Source: Labrenzia sp. R4_2
GTDB taxonomy: Bacteria > Pseudomonadota > Alphaproteobacteria > Rhizobiales > Stappiaceae
Reading direction: 5' to 3'
DNA: 64,000 bases
Assembly: GCF_017743865.1 (NCBI RefSeq)
Contig: NZ_JAGHRJ010000006.1
Span: 124,001-188,000 of the forward strand
The translations under genes were made by a program, and so were the position numbers. Within the stretch, counting starts at the first letter, position 1. Each line of letters opens with the position of its first letter. Under the pieces are notes generated by a model. It saw only the letters and a program-made list of their open reading frames with translations, did not search any database and was not told the origin of the DNA. Below are positions 55,756 through 64,000 of this stretch, piece by piece.

Positions 55756-56056
55756 GAAAGGCGTCCGTGGTTCTTGTTGCTGCGCAGCACGCTAACGGCA
55801 ACGATCCACGGAATCCACTCGCCTTTTGGCTCACTCCGCTGCGGTACCCGGCGCAGTTTTCTGAAAGGGCAGATTGAGAGGCCAGAGCGTCGGCTCCGAA
55901 TTGAGGCCTTCCATCCACCCCTTTGGTTTGGGCGGATGAAATCATGAACTCCGGAAAAACAAACGACCACCAGGCAATTTTGATTCAAGTCCTTGATCAC
56001 CGAACGCCTTTTGGACATGGTGGGCGTCTCTTCTGTTCCCTATCTCCGGAGATTTC
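55756..56056. other. 301-bp gap with no recognisable gene
   Basis: Short minus-strand frames exist here but have no family character, mixed codon use and no SD. I see no terminator or repeat. It should carry the promoters of the CitE-like (-) and GNAT (+) genes. Confidence 0.55.
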
Positions 56057-56518
56057 ATGAGCAAGACGGAAATCAAGGCTCTCGGGCTGGATGACGCCCA
56101 TCAGCTTGCCCCGCTCATTGCCGAAAATGCACAGGCCCTGAAACGCGGCGCCCCGCGCCGGCCTGACGAGTTCTATGCCGAACGGATCCTCGGCGACAAA
56201 ACCGCAGAGGTCCTTGGCGCGTTCAACGGCGACACTCTGATCGGTTTTGCGGTCTATTTCGACTTGCCGGAACTGATCACAGGCCTCCGGATCGGCCAGC
56301 TGGATGACATCTATGTCCATCCGGACCATCGCAATCAGGGGATCGGCCGGAAACTCATCGAAACACTGGTGAGTGAAGGTCAAAGCCGCGGTTGGCTACA
56401 CCTGCGCTGGATAGTGCCGGGTAAGAATACGCCTGCGGTCGCACTTTATGAAAAGATCGCAGAACCGGATCACCGCAAAAGCTACGTCATTCCGATCGAC
56501 CGGATTGCCGGCGACTGA
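56057..56518 (+). CDS. GNAT-family N-acetyltransferase
   Basis: A 153-residue GNAT enzyme. The acetyl-CoA loop is in QLDDIYVHPDHRNQGIGRKLIETLV, with the strand-helix elements of the fold on both sides (GFAVYFDLPEL, then HLRWIVPGKNTPAVALYEKI). The small-molecule or protein target cannot be told. GGAG precedes ATG 56057. It is convergent with the DUF2125 gene. Confidence 0.86.
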   Translation: MSKTEIKALGLDDAHQLAPLIAENAQALKRGAPRRPDEFYAERILGDKTAEVLGAFNGDTLIGFAVYFDLPELITGLRIGQLDDIYVHPDHRNQGIGRKLIETLVSEGQSRGWLHLRWIVPGKNTPAVALYEKIAEPDHRKSYVIPIDRIAGD

Positions 56519-56528
56519 TCCATCGGCC

Positions 56529-57578
56529 TCAGGATCCCGCCTGAAACAGGGGTGGGATCCGGCCAAGCGTGACAAATCCCATTCGCATCAGCCCGTTGTC
56601 GATCAAAAGCGGTATCTCAATCGCGGGATCACCGTGATGGTCCGTTCCAGTCGGTTGAAGACTGGATAGCAGGCTTTCTACAAAACTGAATTCATTGCTG
56701 TTCGGCGGAAAGAGTGGCCGGATGGAGTTCAGCATGTCGCCGGGTTGAACGAGGGTAAGCGTCAATGTGCCGGACAGAGCCCCGGCCCCGTTCACAGTCA
56801 GATCGCCCCTACCGCCAAAACGGCTCGCGCCGAGCGCAACTTCAGCCAGGACCAATCGCACTGGCAATTCGCCGCCATTTGCCAGCACAAGCGAGCGCAG
56901 GTCGGCACCAGACAACAACGGTGCGCCATTTAGGACCTGTAGATGCATCCGTGCATCCACCGGATTGGTCAGGGACGGCAGCTGTTCCACCATCAAGCCA
57001 TCAATGGAGAAAAACCCATCGACTGCACCGGTCGTCTCTGGCGATGGACGCAAATGAAATTCGGCCTTTTCGGACACGACCCGTGCTTCGGCGGCAGGGT
57101 TTTGAACTCTCAAAGCCGGCTTGGTTACAACGACATCGACCTTTCCAAGCGCTTCGGTGGAATATCTGGCGCTGGCTCGAGCTGTTTCCCAGCTCAATTC
57201 ACCTGAAACACCCGCCAAGGGCAACGATACGGCTGCCGGTGTTGCGGCCTCGAAAATGACATGCCAGGGATTGTAGACCAACGCGACTGCGGTCAGACCG
57301 CCCACGGCACTTTCACTGCCGGACAAATCAAGTGATTTCAAATCATCACAGCGGATTTCGTAGCGCCATGGATAACCGCCGATCGTCAGGTCACTACACG
57401 TGACTTCTGTCCCTTGCTCGGAGAACCGGCCGAATTGCATGTCCAGCTGATCAACCAGGACAGTGCGTCCGTAAGCCCAGGCTCCGGACCAACCGGCAAC
57501 CACGATGACGATGACCCCGATCAGAAGAAGGTACTTACGTGTGCTTGGTGTTTTTCCGGCGGCAGTATCAGAAGACAC
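56529..57578 (-). CDS. DUF2125 family membrane-anchored protein
   Basis: The 349-residue product has one N-terminal membrane helix (residues 14-35) followed by a long periplasmic domain. GGYPWRYEIRCDDL and the late GLTAVALVYNPWHVIFEAA segment match DUF2125, a family nearly limited to alphaproteobacteria. The function is unknown; the beta-rich repeats look like lipid- or envelope-associated proteins. The start is GTG 57578 with GGAG upstream. Confidence 0.88.
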   Translation of the reverse strand: MSSDTAAGKTPSTRKYLLLIGVIVIVVAGWSGAWAYGRTVLVDQLDMQFGRFSEQGTEVTCSDLTIGGYPWRYEIRCDDLKSLDLSGSESAVGGLTAVALVYNPWHVIFEAATPAAVSLPLAGVSGELSWETARASARYSTEALGKVDVVVTKPALRVQNPAAEARVVSEKAEFHLRPSPETTGAVDGFFSIDGLMVEQLPSLTNPVDARMHLQVLNGAPLLSGADLRSLVLANGGELPVRLVLAEVALGASRFGGRGDLTVNGAGALSGTLTLTLVQPGDMLNSIRPLFPPNSNEFSFVESLLSSLQPTGTDHHGDPAIEIPLLIDNGLMRMGFVTLGRIPPLFQAGS

Positions 57579-57704
57579 GAATGAATTCTCCTTCAGGCAT
57601 CAAACAAATCGCGGCAGCATTGAAACGACCGGCAACGCTTGGTATCCCGGCATGTCCGTAACCACATGGCTTGAGACCGGGCGGCAGCGAAGAGACAGGA
57701 TGAT

Positions 57705-58235
57705 ATGAGCGATTTTTGGGTGTTTGGCTACGGGTCATTGATGTGGAACCCGGGATTTGACCACTTGCATGCCGAACCTGCTCTTCTGCATGGCGCCCAT
57801 CGGTCCTTATGCGTTTATTCGTGGGTCCACCGGGGCACTGAAGCCCGGCCCGGACTTGTCTTCGGCCTCGACAATGGCGGCACCTGCCGTGGCATGGCAT
57901 ATCGGGTCGCAACGGAGAACTGGCCGACAACGCTCGAATACCTCCGCGCCCGGGAGCAAACGACCATGGTTTACAAGGAACACTGGCACAACATCTCTCT
58001 GGATAGTGGCCAGAAGGTGGAAGCCCTGGTTTACATGGTCGATCATGGCCATCCGCAATATGCCGGTGCCTTGCCCCTGGAGAAACAGCTCGAAATCGTT
58101 AACGGCGCCGTCGGGAAATCCGGACCGAACCCGGAGTACGTCATCAACACGGCGGCTCACCTCGATGAGATGCAGATCACCGATACCGGGCTGACTTGGC
58201 TCGCCGAGCAGTTAAAAACTGTGACGAAACGTTAG
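57705..58235 (+). CDS. Gamma-glutamylcyclotransferase (ChaC-like)
   Basis: A 176-residue enzyme of the ChaC group, which degrades glutathione to 5-oxoproline and Cys-Gly. The opening VFGYGSLMWNPGF is the conserved glycine motif. The family's active-site Glu is expected near residue 110, but I did not place it with certainty. AGGATG lies just before ATG 57705. It is placed between DUF2125 and plsC, whose products act in the envelope, but it is not part of that unit because it is on the plus strand. Confidence 0.9.
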   Translation: MSDFWVFGYGSLMWNPGFDHLHAEPALLHGAHRSLCVYSWVHRGTEARPGLVFGLDNGGTCRGMAYRVATENWPTTLEYLRAREQTTMVYKEHWHNISLDSGQKVEALVYMVDHGHPQYAGALPLEKQLEIVNGAVGKSGPNPEYVINTAAHLDEMQITDTGLTWLAEQLKTVTKR

Positions 58236-58237
58236 GG

Positions 58238-59005
58238 TCAGGCACCTGTCGAGGCTGGAATGTTTTTCAATACCGGCGATGGGTTATCGGCGGAGCGGGC
58301 TTCCTCGATCAAGCGATTGCTGGCGGTTTCGATCTTTTCGATCATTGTGTCGTAGAGCTCTTGCGCTTCTAAGCCTGGCAGGATTGGCGGCAAGATCTCG
58401 ACAATGACCGTTCCAGGGTGAACCATGAAGGATGCCCGCGGCCAATAAACGCCCGCGTTATGCGCGATCGGGACAACAGGGCACTCCAGGTTCTTATAAA
58501 GATGCGCAATCCCGAACTTGTATTTGGGCTCCGCCCCGGCGGGACGGCGCGTGCCTTCCGGGAAAATCAGAATCTGGCGTTTATCTGCAATCTTTTCCTT
58601 CGCGGTTTCCATCATAGCAGCGAGTGCTTCGGAGCGTTTGCCGCGATTGATCGGGATCTGATCGAACTTCATTGTGTACCAGCCGAAGAAAGGCAGCCAG
58701 TTGAGTTCACGCTTCAGGATGAATGCCGGCCTTGGAAACAATGGAATGAGGCCCACGGTTTCCCACGCGGACTGGTGTTTCATCGCCGCGATGTAACCAA
58801 CACTCGGCAGGTTTTCCCGGCCGCGGATCTCCACATTGAGTCCCGCGACATATTTCATCAGAAGGATCAATGATTTGGACCAGACATGCGGGATCCACCA
58901 GCCCCATTTGCGGGGCAACAGGAGAACCGGCAGATACAACAGCATCTGAACCAGCGTGACTGAGTAGAACAGGATCTGAAAAACCGTTGAGCGCAGTACG
59001 AGCAT
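58238..59005 (-). CDS. plsC: 1-acyl-glycerol-3-phosphate acyltransferase (PlsC-like)
   Basis: Adds the second acyl chain in phospholipid synthesis. The 255-residue product has membrane segments at the N-terminus and the acyltransferase motifs in order: MKHQSAWET (motif I), the ...INRG segment (motif II), and IFPEGTR (motif III). Motif I reads H-X4-E rather than the standard H-X4-D. The start is ATG 59005, with a longer frame to 59032 opening on a TTG. It shares the minus strand with ydcF, ftsX and ftsE. Confidence 0.9.
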   Translation of the reverse strand: MLVLRSTVFQILFYSVTLVQMLLYLPVLLLPRKWGWWIPHVWSKSLILLMKYVAGLNVEIRGRENLPSVGYIAAMKHQSAWETVGLIPLFPRPAFILKRELNWLPFFGWYTMKFDQIPINRGKRSEALAAMMETAKEKIADKRQILIFPEGTRRPAGAEPKYKFGIAHLYKNLECPVVPIAHNAGVYWPRASFMVHPGTVIVEILPPILPGLEAQELYDTMIEKIETASNRLIEEARSADNPSPVLKNIPASTGA

Positions 59006-59060
59006 GGGACCTGTGAAGCTTGTAAGGATCAACCGCCGCTGAAACGCCGCAGTTAAGAGC

Positions 59061-59792
59061 TCAGCTCATGCTGCGCACGGCAATTCGAAGTCGTGCGACG
59101 GTATACTTCACATATTCGCGGATGAGAAGACGGATCGTGGCGGGCTTGGTGTGCCAGGCCTCAAGTTGAAGATCCTTTGCAAAGACCGGATAGCCGATCA
59201 GCGTCACATCGGGCAGCGCACCGGACAGTTCTGCAGTTGCGCGTGGCAAATGATACGCGCTTGTGACCACAAGGAGAGAATCGAACCCATTCTTGCGAAC
59301 CCAGTTTGCAGTCTCGGTCGCGTTGCCAGCCGTGTTCAAGGCAACCCGGTCCAGCTCCACGCTGCCTTCTTCCAGCGGTTTTGCAGATGCGGTGACGACA
59401 GCAATCTGTTTCCGCGTGGTTCCAGGATGCACGCCCGAAATGAGAAGGCGTCCGGCATGGCCTTCTTCGAGCAATCGGACGGCCTCGCTGACACGTTCCT
59501 GACCACCGGTCAATACAACGATCGCATCAGCTTGCGGGCTCAAAGGAACGGTTGCCGTTGAGACCCTGTTGGCGAAGTTCGCAAATTGGATCGTTGTTCC
59601 AACGACGAAAACGGTGACACACGCCACAAGAAACGTTCGCAAAGCGAAACGTCGTTTTTCCCGTGCATCTCCCGTCACAGAGGCGCAAGAAGCGGAGCTC
59701 CCCGGCGCATGTCCGCCAGGGTCGAGCCGGGTGACCGGCAGGGTTGTCCCGTTTTTGCCGCCCGCATCAATCGCGGGATCTGCCTGTGTCAT
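59061..59792 (-). CDS. YdcF-family (DUF218) membrane protein
   Basis: The 243 residues contain one membrane helix near residue 50-70 and a YdcF/SanA/ElyC-type domain: ADAIVVLTGGQERVSEAVRLLEEGHAGRLLISG, then VRKNGFDSLLVVTSAYHLPRA in spaced blocks. Relatives act in envelope biogenesis or vancomycin resistance, but the activity is not fixed. It is part of the plsC-ydcF-ftsX-ftsE block. Confidence 0.87.
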   Translation of the reverse strand: MTQADPAIDAGGKNGTTLPVTRLDPGGHAPGSSASCASVTGDAREKRRFALRTFLVACVTVFVVGTTIQFANFANRVSTATVPLSPQADAIVVLTGGQERVSEAVRLLEEGHAGRLLISGVHPGTTRKQIAVVTASAKPLEEGSVELDRVALNTAGNATETANWVRKNGFDSLLVVTSAYHLPRATAELSGALPDVTLIGYPVFAKDLQLEAWHTKPATIRLLIREYVKYTVARLRIAVRSMS

Positions 59793-59845
59793 AAGGAGAC
59801 CGTAGAAGATGATTCGGCCAATTTCGCGGCATTTTCACGCAAAAA

Positions 59846-60886
59846 TCAATCCACTTTCGCCAAATGTGCCTTCACCGCGAGGCCGGATGTCAATGCCGTC
59901 AACACGGCGACCAGAAACACAACACCAAAGACGCCAAAGTAACCCGGCAAACTCACAGATACTGTTCCAAATAGGGCCGAGAGCTGGTCGGAACCAGCCT
60001 GTCCAGTTCCCTGGCGGGTCATCATATCCAAAAGCACAAAGCAAACGATCGACGCCAGCCCCCCAGAAACGCCACCTTTTAGGCCCAGCACAAGGAAATG
60101 CCGTTGAAATTCCCGGGCAATGAAGGTGTCTTCTGCACCGACAAAATGGAGCACGGAGACAACGTCCTTGTTTCCGGCCATCGCTGCCTGCGTTGCAAAG
60201 ACAACACTGAGGACCATGGATCCCAACACGAGCAGCATGATCGCAAATCCACCAGCAACGACTGTTCCAGCCATCGCAGACAGCCTGGATGTCCAGACCG
60301 AATGGTCATCCACGCTCGCGCCCGTCACATTCTGGCGGATGGTCGCCCGGAGTTGCTCAAGATTCAAAAGGGATGGATCTGCAATGGTAATCTGAATAAG
60401 CCGCGGCACGGGCAAGCCTTCGAGCTGCAAGCCATCGCCAAGCCACGGCTCCAAGAGAGCCTTTGTTTCGGAATCTGAAAGCGCGCGCACGCTATCAATT
60501 CCGGAGAATTCCTGTGCAAGCGCAACCGCCTTGTCGATCTCGCGCAGCATATCGACGCCTTCCGTCGGGCGGATCTGGATCGTAATCTCGCGCACGAGGT
60601 CGTTTTGCCACGCGTCGGCGGCATCCCAGACGATCGATACTGCACCAACTGTCAGACAGGCGAGGAAACTCATGATCGCAACGACGAGTGTGAGCGCGCG
60701 CCCTGCCACCGACTGCGGTGGCACAATCGCTGCGGAGGGGCGGAGTTTTGCAGCATCCCCTTTGGGGGCCGATTTCGATTTCGGCGCGGACTTACGGGCA
60801 GGTTTCTTGGGCCGGCCCGTCTTCCGCTGAGACCGGACTGAGACTTCCGGAGCCTTTTTGCCGTCTTGTTTTTTGGACCCTGCCAT
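59846..60886 (-). CDS. ftsX: Cell division protein FtsX
   Basis: Membrane partner of FtsE in the divisome, linking ATPase activity to septal peptidoglycan hydrolases. At 346 residues it has a basic, Lys/Ala/Pro-rich cytoplasmic start (GKKAPEVSVRSQRK), an early helix (about 70-95), an extracellular loop of about 120 residues, and three later helices. ATG 60886 is chosen over the frame to 61069, since it starts MAGSKKQDG and lies 7 bases after the ftsE stop. This order is widely conserved. Confidence 0.92.
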   Translation of the reverse strand: MAGSKKQDGKKAPEVSVRSQRKTGRPKKPARKSAPKSKSAPKGDAAKLRPSAAIVPPQSVAGRALTLVVAIMSFLACLTVGAVSIVWDAADAWQNDLVREITIQIRPTEGVDMLREIDKAVALAQEFSGIDSVRALSDSETKALLEPWLGDGLQLEGLPVPRLIQITIADPSLLNLEQLRATIRQNVTGASVDDHSVWTSRLSAMAGTVVAGGFAIMLLVLGSMVLSVVFATQAAMAGNKDVVSVLHFVGAEDTFIAREFQRHFLVLGLKGGVSGGLASIVCFVLLDMMTRQGTGQAGSDQLSALFGTVSVSLPGYFGVFGVVFLVAVLTALTSGLAVKAHLAKVD

Positions 60887-60893
60887 TGCCTGC

Positions 60894-61553
60894 CTAATCG
60901 AAGATGGTAAGGCGACCCTCGGCAAGGACCATCCGCCGGGCATCCACCTGTTCCAAGAGTGCAATATCATGCGTTGCAATGACAACGGACGTTCCAAGTT
61001 TGTTGAGTTCGATAAAAAGGCGCAATAGACGCCGGGCAAGAGGCGGGTCAACGTTGCCGGTCGGCTCATCGGCCAGAAGAACTTCCGGACGGGTGATCAG
61101 AGCGCGGGCAATCGCGGCGCGCTGCTTTTCCCCGCCGGACAAGACTGGCGGTAAAACATGCATTCTGTCGCCAAGCCCAACCCATTTTAGAAGGTCGATC
61201 ACATCGGAGCGATATTCAGCTTCATCCTTTCCGGCAACCCGAAGCGGCAAGGCTACGTTTTCGTAAGTCGTCAGATGGTCCAGCAAGCGGAAGTCCTGAA
61301 ACACCACCCCAACCTTGCGCCGGAGGGCTGGCAGTTCCTGCTTGCTGATCACACTCATGTCGCGGCCAAACACGTTGATCAGCCCGCGCGTCGGGCGCAA
61401 GGACATGAACAGCAGCCGGATCAAACTTGTTTTCCCGGCACCTGACGGCCCGGTCAAAAACTGAAAGGATTGTGGCTCGATCTGAAATGTGAGGTCCTGC
61501 AGGATCTCCGGACCCATGCCATATCTTAATCCGACATTTTCGAAACGGATCAC
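60894..61553 (-). CDS. ftsE: Cell division ATP-binding protein FtsE
   Basis: ABC-type ATPase of the FtsEX complex. All motifs are present in 219 residues: Walker A GPSGAGKT at 35-42, Q-loop VVFQDFRLL, signature LSGGEKQRAAIARAL, and Walker B ...PEVLLADEPTGNVDP. It begins the minus-strand division block. The region upstream holds its promoter and that of the divergent zinc-ribbon gene. Confidence 0.96.
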   Translation of the reverse strand: MIRFENVGLRYGMGPEILQDLTFQIEPQSFQFLTGPSGAGKTSLIRLLFMSLRPTRGLINVFGRDMSVISKQELPALRRKVGVVFQDFRLLDHLTTYENVALPLRVAGKDEAEYRSDVIDLLKWVGLGDRMHVLPPVLSGGEKQRAAIARALITRPEVLLADEPTGNVDPPLARRLLRLFIELNKLGTSVVIATHDIALLEQVDARRMVLAEGRLTIFD

Positions 61554-61749
61554 GCCCGCGACTCCTGTTGATGGGCTGCACGCTAACCGCGCGCCGTTAA
61601 CGAAGCATTAAACATATAAAGGTCCACTATGCGGTGGAAAGTCCGTTATCGAACGCACTGGCCGTTGTCCAATATTTCATGCCGGAATCCACGCTGATCG
61701 ATTACACTGTGACACAGTTTGAAGATGCCATGGCGAAAGGTCTTCTCAG

Positions 61750-62697
61750 ATGAAGATCACCTGTCCGGACTGCAATACCTCCTATGGAATTAAACCTGAA
61801 GCCCTTGGGCCAGAGGGTCGCAGTGTGAAATGCGCCAAGTGCGGCAACCGGTGGTTCGTGTCTCCCAAAGATGAAGACAAGGACACGGCTGCATTCGAAG
61901 CGGATGCCGCGGAAGACGATAGCCCCGGCAAGCCGGCGGCTGACAACAAAACAGACACCGTCAAGGACGAAGAAGATTGGGCCGCTGATGCTGGCGAAGG
62001 CGATCAGGATGACTTTGCCGCAGAGGACGACCCAGAGCCGGTTGCGGACGTCAAGCCACCAATAAAGGACACATCGCCGTCCAAGGCTGAGGCCAGCTCT
62101 CAAAAATCAGCCGCAGAAGCGGCCCCAGACGTCGATCCCAAATCCGCAGATATCGAGACGCTGGCAAAGCGGCCCAAGATCATAGTCAATCCGGACAAGT
62201 TCCGGACCAACAGAATTGGCGCAATCATTGATTGGCTCTTGCGGCGGAATTACCGGCGCATTGGAGGTGTCTTGCTGCTCGGCGGAGCACTCGCCATGAC
62301 TGTAATGCTGGTCTTGATGCGCGATACGTTGGTCAAACAATCCCCGGACCTTGCGAGCCTGTACAGCATGGTCGGCCTGGATGTGAACTTGCGCGGATTG
62401 GAATTCAGAAATCTCAGAACATTTATGGAAGTAGAAGACGGGCGGCGTGTTCTTGTAGTAGAAGGCTCCATTCGAAACCTACAGAAAGAAAGAAACAGCG
62501 TCCCCGCGGTCCGGTTGTCCATACGAAGCGCAGACTTTCAGGAAGTTTATGCCTGGACCGTCGAACCCCGAACCAAAAACCTGAACGCCCTTGATGAAAC
62601 CCGGTTCAGAACCATTTTGGCGGATCCGCCGGACGGGGCTTCCGACATTCAGGTGCGGTTCGTAGATCGCGACCAGCGCAATATCGTTCTCGAGTGA
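61750..62697 (+). CDS. MJ0042-type zinc-ribbon membrane protein
   Basis: A 315-residue protein. The N-terminal zinc ribbon has CPDC and CAKC, the MJ0042 form (residues 4-31). A long acidic, low-complexity linker follows, then a membrane helix at about 175-200 (GVLLLGGALAMTVMLVLM) and a C-terminal domain (LRGLEFRNLRTFMEVEDGRRVLVVEG) like DUF3426. This is a common divisome-neighbour gene in alphaproteobacteria, opposite ftsE. The role is unknown. The stop overlaps the hpt start as GTGA. Confidence 0.86.
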   Translation: MKITCPDCNTSYGIKPEALGPEGRSVKCAKCGNRWFVSPKDEDKDTAAFEADAAEDDSPGKPAADNKTDTVKDEEDWAADAGEGDQDDFAAEDDPEPVADVKPPIKDTSPSKAEASSQKSAAEAAPDVDPKSADIETLAKRPKIIVNPDKFRTNRIGAIIDWLLRRNYRRIGGVLLLGGALAMTVMLVLMRDTLVKQSPDLASLYSMVGLDVNLRGLEFRNLRTFMEVEDGRRVLVVEGSIRNLQKERNSVPAVRLSIRSADFQEVYAWTVEPRTKNLNALDETRFRTILADPPDGASDIQVRFVDRDQRNIVLE

Positions 62698-63260
62698 CCA
62701 TGACAGCCAACATTTTTACCCTTTTTGACGAAGACACCATTGCAGAGCGGGTCGCCTCGCTCGCAGGGGAGATCACCAAAGCCGATCCGGACCGCTTGCT
62801 GGTGGTCGCCGTTTTGAAGGGAAGTTTTATCTTCGCAGCCGATTTGGTGCGCGCGATGCACCGTGTGGGTCTTGAACCGGAGATGGAGTTCATCCATCTA
62901 TCTTCTTATGGAGCTGGCACCGAAAGCCAGGACATCCGCATATTGCGCGATGTCGAAAGTGACGTTAACGGCCGGGACATAATTCTCGTGGATGATATCC
63001 TGGAATCCGGTCGGACACTGGCGTTTGCGAAAGATCGATTGATCAATCGGGGCGCCAAATCGGTACAGATCGCAGCCTTGCTGGACAAGCCTGAGCGCCG
63101 CAAAGCTGCCATATCTGCTGATTACGTTGGCTTTACCTGTCCTGATAAGTTTGTCGTCGGATACGGTATGGATATGGGGCACGCCTGGAGGCAATTGCCC
63201 TTCATTGGTTACGTGATTCCGCCAGAGGCGGAGGCAACGGACGACAAGACGGGAGAGTGA
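62694..63260 (+). CDS. hpt: Hypoxanthine phosphoribosyltransferase
   Basis: Purine salvage enzyme that makes IMP from hypoxanthine and PRPP. The 188 residues carry VVAVLKGSFIFAADLVRA, the PRPP motif IILVDDILESGRTL, and DYVGFTCPDKFVVGYGMD (base-binding end). The start is GTG 62694, which overlaps the previous stop, or ATG 62700. The stop overlaps the region that holds the SD of the next gene. Confidence 0.93.
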   Translation: MTMTANIFTLFDEDTIAERVASLAGEITKADPDRLLVVAVLKGSFIFAADLVRAMHRVGLEPEMEFIHLSSYGAGTESQDIRILRDVESDVNGRDIILVDDILESGRTLAFAKDRLINRGAKSVQIAALLDKPERRKAAISADYVGFTCPDKFVVGYGMDMGHAWRQLPFIGYVIPPEAEATDDKTGE

Positions 63261-63262
63261 GC

Positions 63263-63658
63263 ATGGCTCGCATTCTTCTTACAGAAGATGATGAAGCAGT
63301 GCGCAGCTTCGTGAAAAGAGCGCTGGAACTCGACGGCCACACTGTGGATCCGGCAGAGGACGGCGGCGAAGCTGTGGAGATCCTGACCAGAGAAAAGGGC
63401 AGCTACGACCTGCTCCTATCCGACATCAAAATGCCTGTGATGGATGGGATCGCATTGGCGCTCCACACTGCGCGAGACTACCCAAACCTTCCAATTCTCC
63501 TGATGACAGGCTTTGCAGACCAGCGGGAGCGCGCCAGCGGGCTCGATGCTCTCGTGCATGACGTGGTCACAAAGCCGTTTTCTCTTGCAGATATTCGCGC
63601 TGCGGTTCGTGGTGCAATCTCCGGTGTGCAGCCACAGGCGAACCGCCGTTACGCCTAA
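63263..63658 (+). CDS. cpdR: Single-domain response regulator CpdR
   Basis: A 131-residue receiver with no output domain. The acid pocket is at 9-10, the phosphoacceptor is Asp54 (LLSDIKMP), and the Thr and Lys of the LLMTG and VTKPF segments are present. The short length and VRSFVKRALE opening match CpdR, the ClpXP adaptor regulated by CckA/ChpT phosphorelay that controls proteolysis in the alphaproteobacterial cell cycle. The ATG at 63263 has GGGAG upstream, within the hpt end. It probably shares the hpt transcript. Confidence 0.87.
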   Translation: MARILLTEDDEAVRSFVKRALELDGHTVDPAEDGGEAVEILTREKGSYDLLLSDIKMPVMDGIALALHTARDYPNLPILLMTGFADQRERASGLDALVHDVVTKPFSLADIRAAVRGAISGVQPQANRRYA

Positions 63659-63680
63659 ACTGTCGCAGCAGTAATCGAAT

Positions 63681-63709
63681 AAAAAACCCCGCCAGGAGCG
63701 GGGTTTTTT
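63681..63709. terminator. Bidirectional terminator after cpdR
   Basis: AAAAAACCCCG (63681-63691) pairs with CGGGGTTTTTT (63699-63709), leaving a 7-base loop, 22 bases after the cpdR stop. The A and T tracts let it serve the convergent TIGR02302 gene as well. Confidence 0.92.
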
Positions 63710-63735
63710 GTGCCTTACTTTATACCGAACTCAAA

Positions 63736-64000
63736 TCAGTACCGCTTCAGCAGACGCTCAAGGTAATCCAGCTCAAGCTGCGGGCGGGACGGATCTGAGA
63801 ACCGGCGGCGCAGTTCTTCGAGAATCCGGCGAGCCCGCTGAACATCAATCTCGTCAGGGATCTGAACACGGTTGTTGAAGTCAGGACCCTCGGTTCGGCG
63901 CGGACGGCCGAGCGGATCTTCGTCCATCGGCGACGGTCCGCTTGGATTTCCAGCGCCTTCGCCCTGGCCCATCATTTGTTCGGTCATGCCTTGCGCGCCG
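63736..64000 (-). CDS. C-terminal end of a TIGR02302 (DUF4175-like) protein, cut by the window
   Basis: The frame is open to the right edge (GAQG before the internal Met at 63987), so this is the 3' end of a longer gene. The segment DEDPLGRPRRTEG and the ending LELDYLERLLKRY match the conserved tail of the TIGR02302 family of large alphaproteobacterial membrane-anchored proteins. The remaining N-terminal part lies outside. Function unknown. Confidence 0.75.
   Translation of the reverse strand, partial: GAQGMTEQMMGQGEGAGNPSGPSPMDEDPLGRPRRTEGPDFNNRVQIPDEIDVQRARRILEELRRRFSDPSRPQLELDYLERLLKRY

Noticed and set aside
55752..56018. 88-codon minus frame upstream of the CitE-like gene
   Set aside because: Composition is irregular, no SD, and it overlaps the CitE-like start. 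Likely noncoding.
1..64000. CRISPR arrays, insertion sequences, tRNA or rRNA genes
   Set aside because: No regularly spaced repeats, transposase motifs or cloverleaf-like segments were found in any gap.

Overview
This is about 64 kb of ordinary, gene-dense bacterial chromosome with roughly 57 protein genes. I find no rRNA, tRNA, CRISPR array, insertion sequence or phage gene. The gene set points to an alphaproteobacterium of the order Hyphomicrobiales (Rhizobiales): the glnD-murJ-trpS order, a 1603-residue NAD-glutamate dehydrogenase, type 2 ArgC, CpdR-like and CenR-like response regulators, DUF2125, DUF1674 and TIGR02302 proteins, and the rsmB-heparinase-purH order. A marine Stappiaceae member (Roseibium/Labrenzia-like) is my best guess, but it is inferred from gene style, not from a marker gene.

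Layout. 0-6 kb: nitrogen sensing (glnD), lipid II flipping (murJ) and trpS, ending at a strong terminator. 5.9-10.8 kb (minus strand): exported pentapeptide-repeat protein, patatin lipase with 3-hydroxybutyrate dehydrogenase (polyhydroxybutyrate/lipid turnover), and two tandem paralogous membrane proteins. 11-14 kb: ispG, pyridoxal kinase and a DUF429 protein. 14.1-15.9 kb: a stand-alone 605-residue protein joining a trypsin-like domain to an EndoG/NucA-type nuclease; this is the most unusual gene here. 16.2-18.4 kb: queC-queD-queE-queF, an overlapping operon for the 7-deazaguanine tRNA precursor. 18.5-21.6 kb: SDR, luciferase-like flavoenzyme and DUF1330 genes divergent from a LysR regulator. 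21.6-28.4 kb: small exported proteins, a LacI-type effector domain without a DNA-binding domain, an agmatinase-family enzyme, GNAT, YbjQ, ComM and a Tat-exported cyclase-family enzyme.

28.5-32.8 kb: cyclic-nucleotide-binding protein, CenR-like regulator, L,D-transpeptidase, leuD, argC and an AhpD-like protein. 32.9-39.2 kb: gdhZ and a UMF1-type transporter. 39.3-47.7 kb (minus): chemoreceptor, purH, heparinase II/III-like protein, rsmB and htpX. 47.8-54.9 kb: DUF1674 (SdhAF4-like), SGNH hydrolase, aminotransferase-ftsK, lolA, an ATP-grasp enzyme and DUF1737. 54.9-64 kb: CitE-like lyase, GNAT, DUF2125, ChaC-like protein, the plsC-ydcF-ftsX-ftsE block, an MJ0042 zinc-ribbon membrane protein, hpt-cpdR, and the C-terminal end of a TIGR02302 protein running off the window.

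Most of the window is core metabolism, envelope biogenesis and division. The best candidates for something new are the degenerate-protease/nuclease fusion with its AT-rich upstream region and a strong 3' hairpin, the HTH-less LacI protein, the tandem membrane paralogues, and a terminator-like leader upstream of ispG. All functional names come from reading motifs; no database search was run.
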